In this document: in pieces, positions 48,839-61,479 of the stretch
Layout: every line of letters starts with the position of its first letter
How positions within the stretch are numbered: position 1 is the stretch's first letter
Assembly (NCBI GenBank): GCA_018907035.1
Contig: JACCIC010000021.1
Location: forward strand, 3,667,001-3,731,000
Direction of reading: 5' to 3'
DNA: 64,000 bases
Source of the DNA: Sycobia sp. Sy_11
Lineage: Eukaryota; Arthropoda; Insecta; Hymenoptera; Epichrysomallidae
Notes under the pieces: generated by a model
The model's input: the letters and a program-made list of their open reading frames with translations, nothing else
The model's database searches: none
Told to the model about the DNA's origin: nothing
Program-made: the position numbers and the translations under genes

Positions 48839-48892
48839 TACATTGTTACGGTTGTCATTCCTTTAACTTTTCGAGTATTTTAACTAATGCAA
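48839..48892 (+). CDS. Weak candidate 54-nt microexon
   Basis: A poly-T tract (48812-48829) followed by CTATTGAAG makes a strong-looking acceptor. Fifty-four bases later there is a GTAAGTTC donor at 48893. One of three frames is open (HCYGCHSFNFSSILTNA). The signals are good, but the exon is tiny and isolated. Confidence 0.12.
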
Positions 48893-48899
48893 GTAAGTT

Positions 48900-49071
48900 C
48901 CGGTTCATCAGGCGCATATTATTGTAAGAATAATATTAGACTATATTTTTTTAATAATAATTTACTGCTTGTTCGACGAATGTGTTAATTTTTGTACAAA
49001 CAAGCAAGAGAACTGTGCTAGTTAAAATCATCAAATCAAACGAAACGAGTAAATAAATAAATTTTAAACAA

Positions 49072-49113
<42 letters not shown>

Positions 49114-51000
49114 CAACAACAATATTTCCGTAAATTAAAAAGTTGTTTAATTATTGCTTCGAGAAGAGTTTAATATGATGATTACGATATATCTTTGGTA
49201 TGCGTGTAACATTCGTTCTTTATCTTGTAACGGACACTTTGCTACCGTGGAACTTTTTTGGCTCGACTCTCGATGAAGGAAGCGTCAAAATCACAAGTCA
49301 TTCCCGCTAACGAGGCGCATTATGGAAATACTATATAATTATTTGGACGTTCCAGGTTTCTCGGTATCGATATAGTTTCTCGTTGAGTATACGGACGACG
49401 TTGGTTTCTCACAATTTATACCGACCATGGCTTATGTTTTAGTAAAATTTATAAAATTTATTTTACGATTTTTTTAATGGTGCGTATTACCTTTTTTCAA
49501 GAAGCCTTAGAATGCAAATTTTTTAATGATTATTTAAACATTTATTTGTTAAAATGGTTCAATTGTTACCATTGTCTAGGACATCCGACGTTTTTAGACG
49601 TCAATACGATTCAGATCCATACATTAATAATATACTAAACAAAGCTACCCCTCAGTACCGATTCTCCTTGATGAAGGCCTTCTACTAAAGTCGAAACACT
49701 ACAGCAAATTGAAAAAAAAACCTTGACCTTGCATCGATCAATTTTTCATCTAGTCTTTTGAGCTATTTATAAATCAGAAATTTTTTGTTTATTATTCCCA
49801 TTTCTGCCTTTCTCTCGTATATTATAATCTGATATACTCTATCCTTTTGCAACAACATCATTACAAGTATGTACATTACAAATATAATTATACATTATTT
49901 CGTTAAGTTGTGGATACGTGTACATACAATTACGATCTAGGACTTCTCATTGGCCACACATAAGCTTTCTTCAAATCGTCAATAACGATACCTGACAATT
50001 CGTGGAATATACCATACATTTATGCCGAATAAAATATATTGCCGTGGAGTTTGTCTTCGTTCTTTTAATATAAACAACCGTGGAGATGAAATTCATCGTA
50101 TATTAGTCGCTGTGTATATAATAATGATTATCAGCTCGCTGAGAATGCACACGTTTCGAAACTGGCGATCTGAAAAACGCGTAGGAAGTGATTTGCAGGT
50201 TTTCAAGCTGGTGATTGTGACTTGGATGACGTGTTGATCAGCGGAACAAGTTTGAAAATAACAATTTACAGACATATATGTTTCAGTGAAGACTCAAACA
50301 TTGAAATAATTACGTATGCGATTGGAGGTTGACTTATCGACAATAAAAAAGGCAAGCCTTAAGAGTTTGGACAGGATACCGAAGAAATAAACACGGGGTG
50401 CAATGTAAATTTGAACCAAGGAATATTGACTGTGCGAACTATTGCTAAAATGAGAGAAAGAACAGTTTTTTTTTATCACATTGCTACGCGGGAACAAAAA
50501 GTGAATCATTCATTACGACATTACAAATTACATTGGTTATGCCCGGGCGGTGATCCATCATCATCAATAGTTAAGCTCGATATCCATGGGCCAAAGCTAT
50601 TGTTCTGAATTGGACGCTGTCATAATTATTGAGTTTCGTAAAAAATGGATCGATCCATTATGTTGTCATTTAATGACCATCTAAAGACCAGTCTTCCAAG
50701 GTGACATTTATAGTCACTCACTCAGGGTTGATGGTCAAAATTAGTAGGACTCCGTGGGCACTAACAATCGATGTATTTTTTCATTCTCGTGCGAACTACG
50801 AAAGAATATTTGTTCAATGTAGACAACCCTATAAAATTTACTTCAATCCCTGATTTAATCTTAAAAAGTATTTAAAATATTAGAGTACATACTTATTAAA
50901 CAGAAGCAATGATCACACAAACCTTTGAACCTGAATTTCGGGGGATCAGGATAATTCTCGAATCTTACGCTTCATAGATATGGCGAAAGTCAACATTCAT
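48900..51000. other. AT-rich unique sequence
   Basis: One AT array (49079-49109) and the short ORF/motif at 49554-49688. Frames at 50022-50237 and 50411-50608 are not recognisable. Confidence 0.6.
49554..49688 (+). other. Short ORF followed by TGATGA...GAAAC motif
   Basis: A 44-codon ATG frame with protein-like composition (MVQLLPLSRTSDVFRRQYDS, then DPYINNILNKATPQYRFSLM) ends at TAA 49686-49688. Its end overlaps CTTGATGAAGG and is followed by AAAGTCGAAAC, a spacing that recalls the paired TGATGA/GAAAC motifs found in some retroelement tails and in hammerhead ribozyme cores. No closing stems are evident. Confidence 0.2.
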
Positions 51001-51468
51001 GCACCACCACCCCCCCCCATTTTATTCTGGCCTCTATTAAAAAGATGAAAAGAAAATGGCCGGCCTCTGTATATATAAATGTATACCGCAACGCATCGAT
51101 CCCCGCAACAATGAAACCCGCCGGGAGTATTAAAAAGGCGCGGAAATTTTCAGCATCAGCGAGCCATTGTGCAGCGAGTGGGCTGGCACGTCGGGCGGTT
51201 GAACGAATGGATGGTGGGTGGACCGAGGTGCCGGGGGGGTAAGGGGGCACGAGGCACGGAAGCTCGAATTTTTCTCTCCCCCGCGACCCTGCGCGCTGTT
51301 CGCGCAGAGTCGAACGTTGATATAGCGACGCGACGCTCTGCAGTAGCGTATTATACCTATATGTATAAAGCGGGGAAAGAGAATGAGAGAAGGCCGCGAG
51401 ACGTGGGCGTGAGAGTGAGAGAGATAGAAAGAGGGAGAGAGAAAGACAGCGGAAGAGAAAGACCGTAC

Positions 51469-51482
51469 ATCGCCATGGCGAC
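51469..51482. promoter_or_regulatory. RFX X-box-like palindrome
   Basis: ATCGCCATGGCGAC fits the RFX X-box consensus RYYNYY-N2-RRNRAC. It stands beside GA-rich sequence. Single-site evidence only. Confidence 0.25.
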
Positions 51483-51601
51483 GTGCAGATAGAAAAGCGC
51501 AGCGACCCCCGCAGAATGGAGAGTCTCATTTGTTTGTCATTTCCTCGGCGAATCGCGGGAAACAAAAGAAATGCCGAGACAGGACGCGACGCACAGCTGT
51601 A

Positions 51602-51608
<7 letters not shown>

Positions 51609-51651
<43 letters not shown>
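51609..51651. repeat. (AT)n microsatellite
   Basis: Pure AT, about 21 units. Confidence 0.97.
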
Positions 51652-51654
<3 letters not shown>

Positions 51655-51959
51655 CGAAACAAAAAGCAATCGGTGATGCACTTGTGGTGGGGAAGAGGCG
51701 ATTGCGGATTGGCGTCGCGACGCTCGGCCTGCGATGGGATGACTTTGTTGATGCCATTGCACCTCACCAATGGTGCTCCCAGTGTGTGCATTGTCACTGT
51801 TAGATGTATATATATATATATATATATACATATATATGTGTGTGAACTTATATATATAAGTGATGGGCGAAGAAGAAGAAAAAAAGAAAACAACGGACGG
51901 AAACTTCTCCTTGAATTACCTGTTCGGAAAAGAGCGAATTCTTTCTTTCTATATATATG

Positions 51960-51963
<4 letters not shown>

Positions 51964-52000
<37 letters not shown>
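51964..52000. repeat. (AT)n microsatellite
   Basis: Pure AT, about 18 units, with ATGTATGT before and ACATACAT after, so the flanks are inverted too. Confidence 0.96.
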
Positions 52001-52005
<5 letters not shown>

Positions 52006-52134
52006 CATATATACATATACTGCAGGATTCTGTTTCTTTCCATCATGCTTTCGCGATGAGATATAACGGTGTTCTATACTTGCTGGGCCTCAGTGAAGCG
52101 CGCTTTTTATACGAAAAAGTTGCTTGTCGGGAAG

Positions 52135-52155
52135 CATATATATATATATATATAT

Positions 52156-52198
<43 letters not shown>
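52135..52198. repeat. (AT)n microsatellite
   Basis: AT array with one G interruption at 52157. Confidence 0.97.
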
Positions 52199-52201
<3 letters not shown>

Positions 52202-52209
52202 TGAGTAGA

Positions 52210-53690
52210 ATCCAACTATTTTATATCCAAGCCTGATGGAAAAATAGATTGGCTGGGGGAGTAGTACGAAAGAATAAAGGTCGACCGTTTGCTTTGAATA
52301 TCCAAAGAATGATAGATGTACATTGTTCTTTAGATTTTGCACCGCTACGTTATGAATTGTTTAAAAAAATGTACAGGATAAATAAAGACAACAGCAAATA
52401 TTTCTCTATTATTTAGAGGCGCCAAGTGTATCGTACGTATGCGCAGGTACGATTGCATCTATATAGATATATGTATCATGTACGCTGTTGTAAACTACGA
52501 TTACGAACTAACTTGTTATTCTGATGGTGCCTAGCTTACGGTTGGTAAAGCACGCGAAGATTCCAATACTTTGTATAAGTACGGAACTCTTATCTTTTTA
52601 CGCTTCAAATATAGGTATCCAAAAAATCAGCTTATGCGCAATGAAGAAGATCTATGTGGTATACGACGCACACGTCGCACACGGACTCCAAGATATATAT
52701 TCTCACTCGCTCTTTTATCGTCCTCGCTTCCCTGGATGATAAACTCCCTCTTCATACAAAAATCATACAATTTACGCACTAATACTGTAATTTACTATTT
52801 GCATATATTATTCCTATAAGAGATACGGGTGTATACAGGTATATTGTTCCTATAAGAGATACACGTAGTTCGTAAACTATTGGTTGTGAATAAAAATAGA
52901 ATTCAACAAAACGTTGTAATACTGTTGTACCTATAATGATGTCATTTAGAAGATAAAAAATGTTTATGATAATTTTAATGAGAAAAATGCATATCTTTTA
53001 AACTGCTCACTGGATTGCAAACAATAATCTCAAATGAAATTCCTGAAGAGATATTGAAAACTAATTTATACACTTAAACATATCTACACCTGCGTGTCAC
53101 GTATGCGTCAAAGATACACTTCCAGCGACGATAGAATCTAATATCAGCTGCAATATTTCATGAAAAAAATCCCAATTCAGATTCTGAATAGATATAATTC
53201 CAACTGAAAACATTAATCTTCATTATGCTATTTGAAATTATAATTTGCAATTGTCTCCATTCAGAATTTGAGTTTGAATTTTTTCGTGTAAATCTGGACT
53301 TGAGATAATATTGTACCAGAATTGGGATTAGATATGTGCTTCTCTCTATGCTTAAATGTAAATTAACTGTCATGTTTCAAGAACTTTCATTTGCTGAACT
53401 GTTTTCTTTGAACTTTCTTGCTCAAAAAATTGTATTTGGGACCTCGACTATGCAATGTTGAATATATATAGCTTTTAGTAAAAAAAAGGTGTCGTCCGAA
53501 AAACATAAATTGTGAGCGCTGCTTTCTATAAAAGTAATGGAATGCATTACGTGTAATCTAAAAAGACATAGAATACGACCGTAAGTTACTCGGACATTTG
53601 CTTTTGTTTGACAATCCAAAGATACAAAACTATATGAATTGAAACGAGAAGGCTTCTCCCAACCTTCCCCGTTGCTTTACGCTTCTCTCC
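52210..53690. other. AT-rich unique sequence
   Basis: Contains a 36-bp spaced duplication (52807-52862). No gene is supported. Confidence 0.6.
52807..52862. repeat. Duplicated 20-bp motif, 36-bp period
   Basis: ATTATTCCTATAAGAGATAC at 52807-52826 recurs with one change at 52843-52862. Confidence 0.9.
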
Positions 53691-53924
53691 CTACTATCCT
53701 TCCTCCCTCTGTCTCTCTCTCTCTCTCTCTCTCTTTCTACCTCGTGTGAATAAAACAGATCTCAGATAAATCGCCGTACGTATACGCGTAGATGACTTAA
53801 CTAACCGAGGCGACGAGGCCTCAGCAAAGATGTATTAAGAGGCGATAACGAAGTTTATGTGCGCACGTATCGCCGGTTAGAGCTCGACAAAGAGAGAAAT
53901 GGAAGGGCCGGATGGAAGGATGAC

Positions 53925-53962
<38 letters not shown>
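53925..53962. repeat. (AT)n microsatellite
   Basis: Pure AT, about 19 units. Confidence 0.96.
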
Positions 53963-53968
<6 letters not shown>

Positions 53969-54106
53969 GAGACCCGAGGGTACAAGGGAGTCGTATACAC
54001 AGTCCCCGACCAACGACGACACCCCCAAAGTGCTCTCTCGCCAACCAATTGACTCCGCCATATTGAGTTTGGTTCTATGGGCTCTCCCGTCCCTCCCTCC
54101 GCTTTC

Positions 54107-54195
54107 TCACTCTCTCTCTCTCTCTCTCTCTCTTGCCTCTCGAATCGCTCTCGGGGGGTCCGAGATGTGCTCTCGCCCGCGCGCGCGCGCGCGCG
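54107..54195. repeat. (CT)n and (CG)n runs
   Basis: CT at 54107-54133 and CG at 54178-54195. Confidence 0.94.
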
Positions 54196-54860
54196 TCCCA
54201 GGGTCCACGCTCGAACTAGCAGCTCCTTCACGGCTAACCTCGTTACGCGCTGTTTCCGCGTATACGTGACCGAAATATTCCCCCGCGATTCCGCGCCTAG
54301 ATGATGGCTCGCGCTCGCCCGCCATTTTTCTCACCTTTTGTGAGAGCATGCGCAAATCTATATACTTTATGGCTAGCCGGCCGGAAGGGCGAGGGGTGAA
54401 AATTAGGCTGGGATTCTTTCGAAGCCGTTAAATGTCCTGACGCGACGGGAAATACGCGGTGCACGTTTTGCGAGAGAAATTCGCAGAGAGTACGGAGTGT
54501 GTGTATATATATATATAATAAAGAAAACATTTAGTGGCTTAATTCTCATGAGCTTTGCGCTCGGCGAGACGGGGCGAACTTCTGATCGCAATCTGATTTC
54601 GTGATCTGCAGCGAGGAGTTGAAAACATTTTATAATAAATATATCGCAGGATATATCGAGTATACTTCGAAATTATTATAGCTTCCAGTGCTGCATTTCA
54701 CTCGCCAATTTTCTCTTCAATGCACGTCGCTTTCTCTTATTTCTCTGCTGAGATGAAATAAAACGCAAGTCCCTCCTCTACAGTAATTATACTGGAAATA
54801 TTTTACGGCTATGATGCCAATATTTTTGCCCCTTATTCTCAGCAACCTATTGACGAGGCG

Positions 54861-55030
54861 AGCGATTATGAGTTCGAACTGGTCGAACGTTGCCAGCCAC
54901 TCGAGCATGTGGTCGGTTCGAGCCGATCGAACACGGCTCAAACAATCGAACCTGGCCCCATGCATTTAAGTCGCTCAAACTGTTCGAGCCTCGCGAACGA
55001 CTCGGTCGAGTTCAGATTGTTCGAATGTCA
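54861..55030. other. Cluster of TCGAAC/GTTCGA motifs
   Basis: Roughly 170 bp of unique sequence carries many copies of the 6-mer TCGAAC or its complement or near variants (TTCGAACTGGTCGAACG, GGTTCGAGCCGATCGAAC, CTGTTCGAGCCTCGCGAACG, TTGTTCGAATG), on both strands and irregularly spaced. It is not a tandem repeat. It could be a clustered binding-site array or degenerate repeat debris. Confidence 0.4.
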
Positions 55031-55700
55031 AAGAAGTTTCTATCCTTGGCGTTTTAGAATATATTTCGACATATATATGTTTCGTTAATACATTTCGAAC
55101 ATTCCCATCCGTCTGAACAGTTAAAATAAAAAGAAACGGCTCCAGTAGTTCGATGGTGTCAATATTATCAAAATCAAAAAGTTTCTAATCCTAACCTCTA
55201 CTACCCCTTTCAATACTTATATTTTATTGATAAATATAAGAATACCATGTATGTAAAATAAAATGATTAAAAGTTTTATTACTAGTAGAATTATTCTCGA
55301 CAGCGAGAGTTATAAAACTTTTTTAGATAATATCTCGTTTGCATTTTTAACATTTTATGCAAATCATCCCTTGAATGATATTTTCTTTCATTAAATCAAT
55401 GGAAAGCAGATCTAAAATCGCTGAAAAACAATAAATTTCAAGATGATAACAAAATTTTTACAGATCATTCTACAATTTACATTCGGTTATCGTCACTTAC
55501 TCGAACATAGAGTATACATATAAAAAAGCATTAAAATCACTTTCTTACGTTAAAAGAAATAGAGATATTCATTTGAATGAAGAAACATCAGGGCAAAAGT
55601 ATTACATGTGTTATGATTTTAATGAAAATATTAATACATGTATAGTCACATATAATACGTTCCTTGCACATATAATTTACATTTCTATATGTAAGCTACG
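55030..55700. other. AT-rich unique sequence
   Basis: Nothing recognisable. Confidence 0.6.
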
Positions 55701-55863
55701 GCGAGCGAAACCTTCAAGGTGAATATAATGTGTGTATATATATAATGTCTTAAGAGCTCCCTTTCTCCCTCTTTCTCCCCGACCGCAGAGCCCACAAAAG
55801 ACCGCCTCGCGATATGTATCAAATTATTTTCATAATGGAAAATGGCGGCAACGTAACACCTCT

Positions 55864-55864
<1 letters not shown>

Positions 55865-55921
<57 letters not shown>
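55865..55921. repeat. (AT)n microsatellite
   Basis: Pure AT, about 28 units, preceded by an AAAATGGCGG motif (55839-55848). Confidence 0.97.
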
Positions 55922-55924
<3 letters not shown>

Positions 55925-55990
55925 AGGTGTTACGCGACACTGAAGGTCCGGGAAAAGTACGAGATGGATGAAACGAGCAGCGCGGGCAGT

Positions 55991-55994
<4 letters not shown>

Positions 55995-56021
<27 letters not shown>
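55995..56021. repeat. (GA)n microsatellite
   Basis: Pure GA, about 13 units. Confidence 0.95.
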
Positions 56022-56275
56022 CCAGGGGGCAACTTCTCTCGTTGCGAGAATCGGCGCGGCGCGCGCACAATGGCACTGGTAATGCGCTCGCACCGCGGCA
56101 CAATAATGACGCGACAATGGGGCCGCCCCTACCGGCCTTTAACGAAAGGTGTTGCTTTAATGTGGTATCCGTTTACATTTCGGAATTCCGTGCGTTTTTC
56201 CTTGATTTTAAGGGGGTAGGTATACACGTGCGCGAGCGCGCGAGCTTATAATATATATATATATACATATCGAGA

Positions 56276-56278
<3 letters not shown>

Positions 56279-56313
<35 letters not shown>
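56279..56313. repeat. (AT)n microsatellite
   Basis: Pure AT, about 17 units, with shorter AT runs on both sides. Confidence 0.95.
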
Positions 56314-56317
<4 letters not shown>

Positions 56318-56516
56318 TATATATATATATACAGATTTACAGATATACTATGGCCTCTGCCATGCATCCAAGAAGTATATAATATAATATATATTCGCCC
56401 CGCGATGTCTTGTGAGAAAAACTTGTATTTTTCGACTCGAGGAGAGATCTAAATAGGAGCTGCCAAATCCTATAAGCCTTAAAAAGAATAGATCAAAACC
56501 TATATAGAGATTAAAT

Positions 56517-56518
<2 letters not shown>

Positions 56519-56563
<45 letters not shown>
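56519..56563. repeat. (AT)n microsatellite
   Basis: Pure AT, about 22 units. Confidence 0.97.
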
Positions 56564-56566
<3 letters not shown>

Positions 56567-56569
56567 TTT

Positions 56570-57471
56570 GTCGAAAAAGCATAGTTTACATATAATGGAA
56601 CTGTACCATTTAGTTCTTGAAGATATACGCATTTTTCCAAAGATCCCCTCGTGCACATTTCTTTTCTTATTCAATATGATGTTTATTCGATACGTTCGAT
56701 ATTATCTACAATATAAAATCAAGTTCGATGTTTTCATCATAATCCACTGATTTGTAGCCGCTTAATTATCTAAATACAGCAATAAGGATATTCTATATGC
56801 ACCTTTCTCATTAAAAAGTATCCTATAGTTGCTTTTAATTTTTATCGAATCACAGATGTTTCGTTGAAATTCAAACGTTTCCCTAAAAAATTAAAAAAAA
56901 AAAACAACTTTTTTACATCGACGTGGTACGTTTATCAATTACGTAATTTAAAAAGTTATCTTCGAACAATCCCCCGGTCAACCAAATGAACAGAATTATT
57001 CGTAGATGTCCCCAGCGATGACTATCGTTTTGCACAGAATATATTATACTGGAATGTATAGGAAAAGAATCAGGTAAAAGTTAAGAAAAACATCCAATGC
57101 CATTCGTAATTTTCTGTCGCCATAATGATGCCGACAAGACGTTTCACAAATCGCTCAATGTCGGCATGAGCTTGGCAAACTTGTCCTGCAATTTTGCGGC
57201 TTCTTCGTTATACCGTGCAAGGGTTGATTTTACACATATTTAATGCTTCGAATAATTTCGAGATTACGGATTTTTTGAAAATTGTACGTTATATCCTCCG
57301 GCATTTATTATCGTCGCGCTCCTTTTCCAAAGGTGCGTATAAAATATGAAACTCCGCGCAATCTAAAATTATTTATTTTACAAAGTTGTCTTTAACGATG
57401 ATTAACGCAAGCACGCGCAATGCAACGAAGTAAAAAAAAAGATCCCTTTTTTTGAGTCCACGGATAAGATA

Positions 57472-57508
<37 letters not shown>

Positions 57509-57820
57509 AAGCACACGAACAAAAAATCAACGAGAAAATATTTTTTTTAACAATTCCGAAATTCATTCTTTTAGATATATTTACAACTATATTTGATCTG
57601 GAATTCGCTCGCTTCTAATACGAGGCGCCGGCTGCGGGGATAAAATCGTCTAACTTTAAAGGAATATAAGCGCGCCGTGAGAAGCGCGCAAATCAAAATG
57701 CAGTCGTTTCCGTTATATAAGAGCACTCGAAAGCACTAAAGGGCCTTTCGTCGTTACATTGGAGGACCGCGCGCGGCGTGGCGCGGTGCTCGAACGAATC
57801 GCTCACTAATTGCGTTCGTG
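56570..57820. other. AT-rich unique sequence
   Basis: No gene. Contains the A31 run at 57477-57507. Confidence 0.6.
57477..57507. repeat. A31 homopolymer
   Basis: Thirty-one consecutive A. It could be the poly-A tail of a retroposed copy, but the upstream sequence shows no recognisable retroelement. Confidence 0.93.
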
Positions 57821-57822
57821 AC

Positions 57823-57824
<2 letters not shown>

Positions 57825-57873
<49 letters not shown>
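57825..57873. repeat. (AT)n microsatellite
   Basis: Pure AT, about 24 units. Confidence 0.97.
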
Positions 57874-57878
<5 letters not shown>

Positions 57879-58530
57879 CCTAAAGAACTAACAAATATAC
57901 CTTTTAACGCGGCTGCAACGGGAATATAACGATTCCGGCATTGTTCAGTTTGTTCTTCGGCTCGCAAACTTACATACATTCAAAATATAATAATGATTTC
58001 CGATAGTAAGTTCTGTTTTATGCAGTTTTATTCGAGAAATACACGAAAGCCAAACCCGTCGTTTTTTGTCTCGACATTATTTATAATGCTGCAGAAGTTA
58101 CTTGAGCTTTGTTTGCAGTCTCGTACATATTTTGTTTTTTTTTTTTTTTTTTGTACAATATTACAATAATAAAATGGCCTGCTGTACGAAGAGAATCATA
58201 TATGATAAATTCATCAACTGTACGAATATTTAAGTATGCAAACGCGTGGCAATAACGGAAAAATAAAGATAAGAAAAAATTTTGCAAAAAGGGACGATAA
58301 GCCATGTTATAAATAAATTTATTTATTGGAACAGAGGCGGCGAGGCTAGAATTTAATTTGAAGCCTTTCCTTCCGTTAACGTCAAGTGCGCTAATAGCGG
58401 ATAATGACGAGATTTATCTGGAGGGCCTCATTACGGTTCGTTCGAAACTTATTGGCCATTTGGCAAGCGGTCCTCCGGAAGATTGACAGGTTCGAGTACA
58501 AATTTTCCCTCGAACGCTTTCCTCTGAAAA

Positions 58531-58531
<1 letters not shown>

Positions 58532-58584
<53 letters not shown>
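58532..58584. repeat. (AT)n microsatellite
   Basis: Pure AT, about 26 units. Confidence 0.97.
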
Positions 58585-58585
<1 letters not shown>

Positions 58586-58879
58586 GTCGAAGTTAATAAT
58601 TACGTTCCTTTCTTCATACTCTATATATTTTAATTGGATGAAGTTCGATTGTGTCGAAAAAAAAGTTCGCTCAATCATTATTCACTGAAGAATAATCCAC
58701 CGTTAAATTTTGCAAATATGTTCTACAAATGAAAATTTGGAATAAATAAAAATAGAAAATGCCTAAATTTTGATTAAAATATTTTCCGTATAAGGGAAAT
58801 AAATATTGAATGAGAACGTTATATCGGTAGAGAGATAGGCTATAGTTATAATAATTCACGCTGATATGAAGCAAATGAT

Positions 58880-59780
58880 TAATTTTTACTTTTAGTTGGT
58901 TTACGAACCTTTGGAGGGCCGGGATGACACCACACAACGTATTTTTTCAAAATTTATTACAATTGTACTTTTATATATTGAAAATTATAGAGAATCCAAA
59001 TTTACAGTCGAAATTGAAGTAACTCTGGAACCCATTTCTAAGATTTCATATAACATTGAAAAATACAAAAATACGTTAAAAAATAACCCATGCATTGTCA
59101 ATCCGAACCGACATGACGCTATATGGCGTCATGGGTTGAGCTACCAATATTTGACCTTGGAGTGGCTCTGACTTAGAGACCCCAGAACACTTTTCTATAG
59201 AAATAACTATTTAATAGAGAAAGCAATTAATTTTAAATAATCTCGATCGTTTCAAACTTAAGATTGTAATTAAGATTATAACGTAATTCATTATAATGAC
59301 CTTTTCACAAATAGTTAACCGAAAGAACGACGTTTTTGACAATTATACGAGACCTAGAATGAAATATTGTAATTTTTAGCAGAAAAGTGAAATATCTACA
59401 GCAAGAAAGCCATGAAGATTATTTTTTAAAAACGAGTTTTTACATTCAAGGAAAGAGGAAAAAAAGCAGTTTTCGCACTCTCACAAAGAATGCATTCGCG
59501 AGGCTCCCGGCGAAATTTCAAATCGACCCATCCGACGCGACGTATAGAAATAATCCGCTCTCTCAGTTGACAAAAAGTGGTTTTCAGAAAAACGAGTTTA
59601 CAGTTCCCAAAGTCCGTATAAAGGGAAAATGTAGCATTACAAGTCTGTGAAAAAATATTATTAAATCGGGACTTTTTTTGAAATTTCCCTTCTTATGTTG
59701 GTAAAACCAATCGGACGTTATTGACGACGTTTGAGCCAAAAAAAGGACAGAAAAATCTTGGCTTTCGAAAATTTCAGAGT
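58880..59780. other. Unusual moderately GC block, possibly a repeat fragment
   Basis: Two unrelated ATG frames of about 90 codons lie here: 58896-59171 (MVYEPLEGRDDTTQRIFSKF) and 59387-59650, which ends PKVRIKGKCSITSL. Neither resembles a family I know. Between them is an inverted repeat, CATGACGC/GCGTCATG, at 59112-59133. The texture differs from the surrounding AT-rich DNA and is reminiscent of interspersed repeat sequence. I cannot show copies within this window. Confidence 0.25.
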
Positions 59781-60530
59781 ACTATTATTACTTATATCCT
59801 TTTTAGGACTTCCTCATTTACATCTTCTTCCTTTAGTGTATAATTTATTTCTGCATACTATTTATTTTAAACATTTTTATAAATGGATTAGATTTAAACA
59901 ATAATGTTGTCAGGAATAACCAATATGAAGAGCAATATAGCTTTTATCATCTCATTAGAAATTTAAGATAATGTCAATAAAGGCTCGCATTTTACATTAA
60001 GATTATTGATAGCAAGATCTTCCTCTAAAATTCACAACATAAAAATCCAGAACTAAATTAAAGAACGCTAAAATCAAAATGATTGGCAATCCTTCCATCC
60101 CCCCCCCCATACGACGGCGTCTACCATTTGTACGTCAACAAATCCTCTGTAAAATCTCAAAACTCGCTTCTCCGAGCAGATTCGCGCGCCGACGACAAAG
60201 CGCAGACGAAGCGTGGGAGCGCGAAGTTTCAATTAACTAGAAATCATCACGCCTCTATACGATATAGTTAAATCTATATATATCGATATAGGCAAGCCGA
60301 AGCCCGGCGCGACAATGGAGACCACCGCCGGCTTGCGCGCGCGCAATGGCTGGTACTTCTATACAATATATATCTCTATATTATACACTATCCATGTACG
60401 TGTAAACGCGTATATATTCGTGTATGTATATATAGTGTATCCATGTACGCGACACGACAGAGTCCTCACGGATTCAACCCCCCCCCCCAAACCCGATGTA
60501 TACGTACGCGCGCGTTACATATACGATACA

Positions 60531-60532
<2 letters not shown>

Positions 60533-60569
<37 letters not shown>
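60533..60569. repeat. (AT)n microsatellite
   Basis: Pure AT, about 18 units. Confidence 0.96.
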
Positions 60570-60572
<3 letters not shown>

Positions 60573-60794
60573 GCATACACAGACGTGCATATGTAACTAT
60601 ATATGGTACGCGCGCGCACACTGTATACTCGCGGGGGCCATGTCACTCCCCCCCGCCCCCCCTGGCGAGGAAACGCGACGTCTCCATGGTTACAACATTG
60701 AAACTCTTCTCGAGGGGGATGACAAAATGGAGAGGCGTGATGCGCGCGCGGTAGCTGTACAAAAGAGCGCGAGCGTCGAGGGTGGGAGAGAGGG

Positions 60795-60799
<5 letters not shown>

Positions 60800-60867
<68 letters not shown>
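60800..60867. repeat. (GA)n microsatellite
   Basis: Pure GA, about 34 units. Confidence 0.97.
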
Positions 60868-60869
<2 letters not shown>

Positions 60870-60954
60870 AGTGAATCGAACGCTGTGCGCACGGGACTGG
60901 CTAAAGCAAATGCGTCTGCCCGAGTATTATATGTATATACATGTATGTATGTGT

Positions 60955-61066
<112 letters not shown>

Positions 61067-61479
61067 GGAGAAAGAGTATACGAAGAATCCCCCTGGCTCG
61101 CGGCAGACCTTATTACCCGAGCCCCGGGCGGGCTCTCGCTGGCTTCACCGGAGAGCTCCACAGTAATGAATATCCTGCTTACGCGGCCGTGGGTGTATAT
61201 GAGAGACGGTCCTCGGGATATACGTATATATACGAGCGCGCTCTATATATACGTATATATACACTACACCCTCAAAACAGCGTCGTCGCCTAAAGAGGCG
61301 CGCTGGATATTAATCGGGGGAAAGAAGAAGGAGAACGAGAAGGACTCCGTGTTTTCTTTTTTTTTTCTCTCCGTCGTGGGCTTCGCGCGTCTTACTTTGC
61401 CTCGTGTACTCGTGCGAGTTTTGATTGGAGTTTTTCACCGCTTATCTCTTTTAGTAAAAGAAAAGATTTTTTATTTATA

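Noticed and set aside
49676..49720. Hammerhead ribozyme core
   Set aside because: TGATGA and GAAAC are present, but the first core base differs (T instead of C) and I find no closing stem III or cleavage-site strand.
50990..51757. 255-codon minus-strand ORF
   Set aside because: It spans AT and GA arrays and GC-rich filler, with runs of Ile-Tyr and Ser-Leu and no family signal or splice support.
54861..55030. tRNA B-box-like GGTTCGAGCC
   Set aside because: No matching A box or cloverleaf arms at the right spacing; the motif belongs to the TCGAAC cluster.
57477..57507. A31 run as the tail of a retroposed gene or SINE
   Set aside because: No recognisable gene, RNA polymerase III boxes or target duplication around it.
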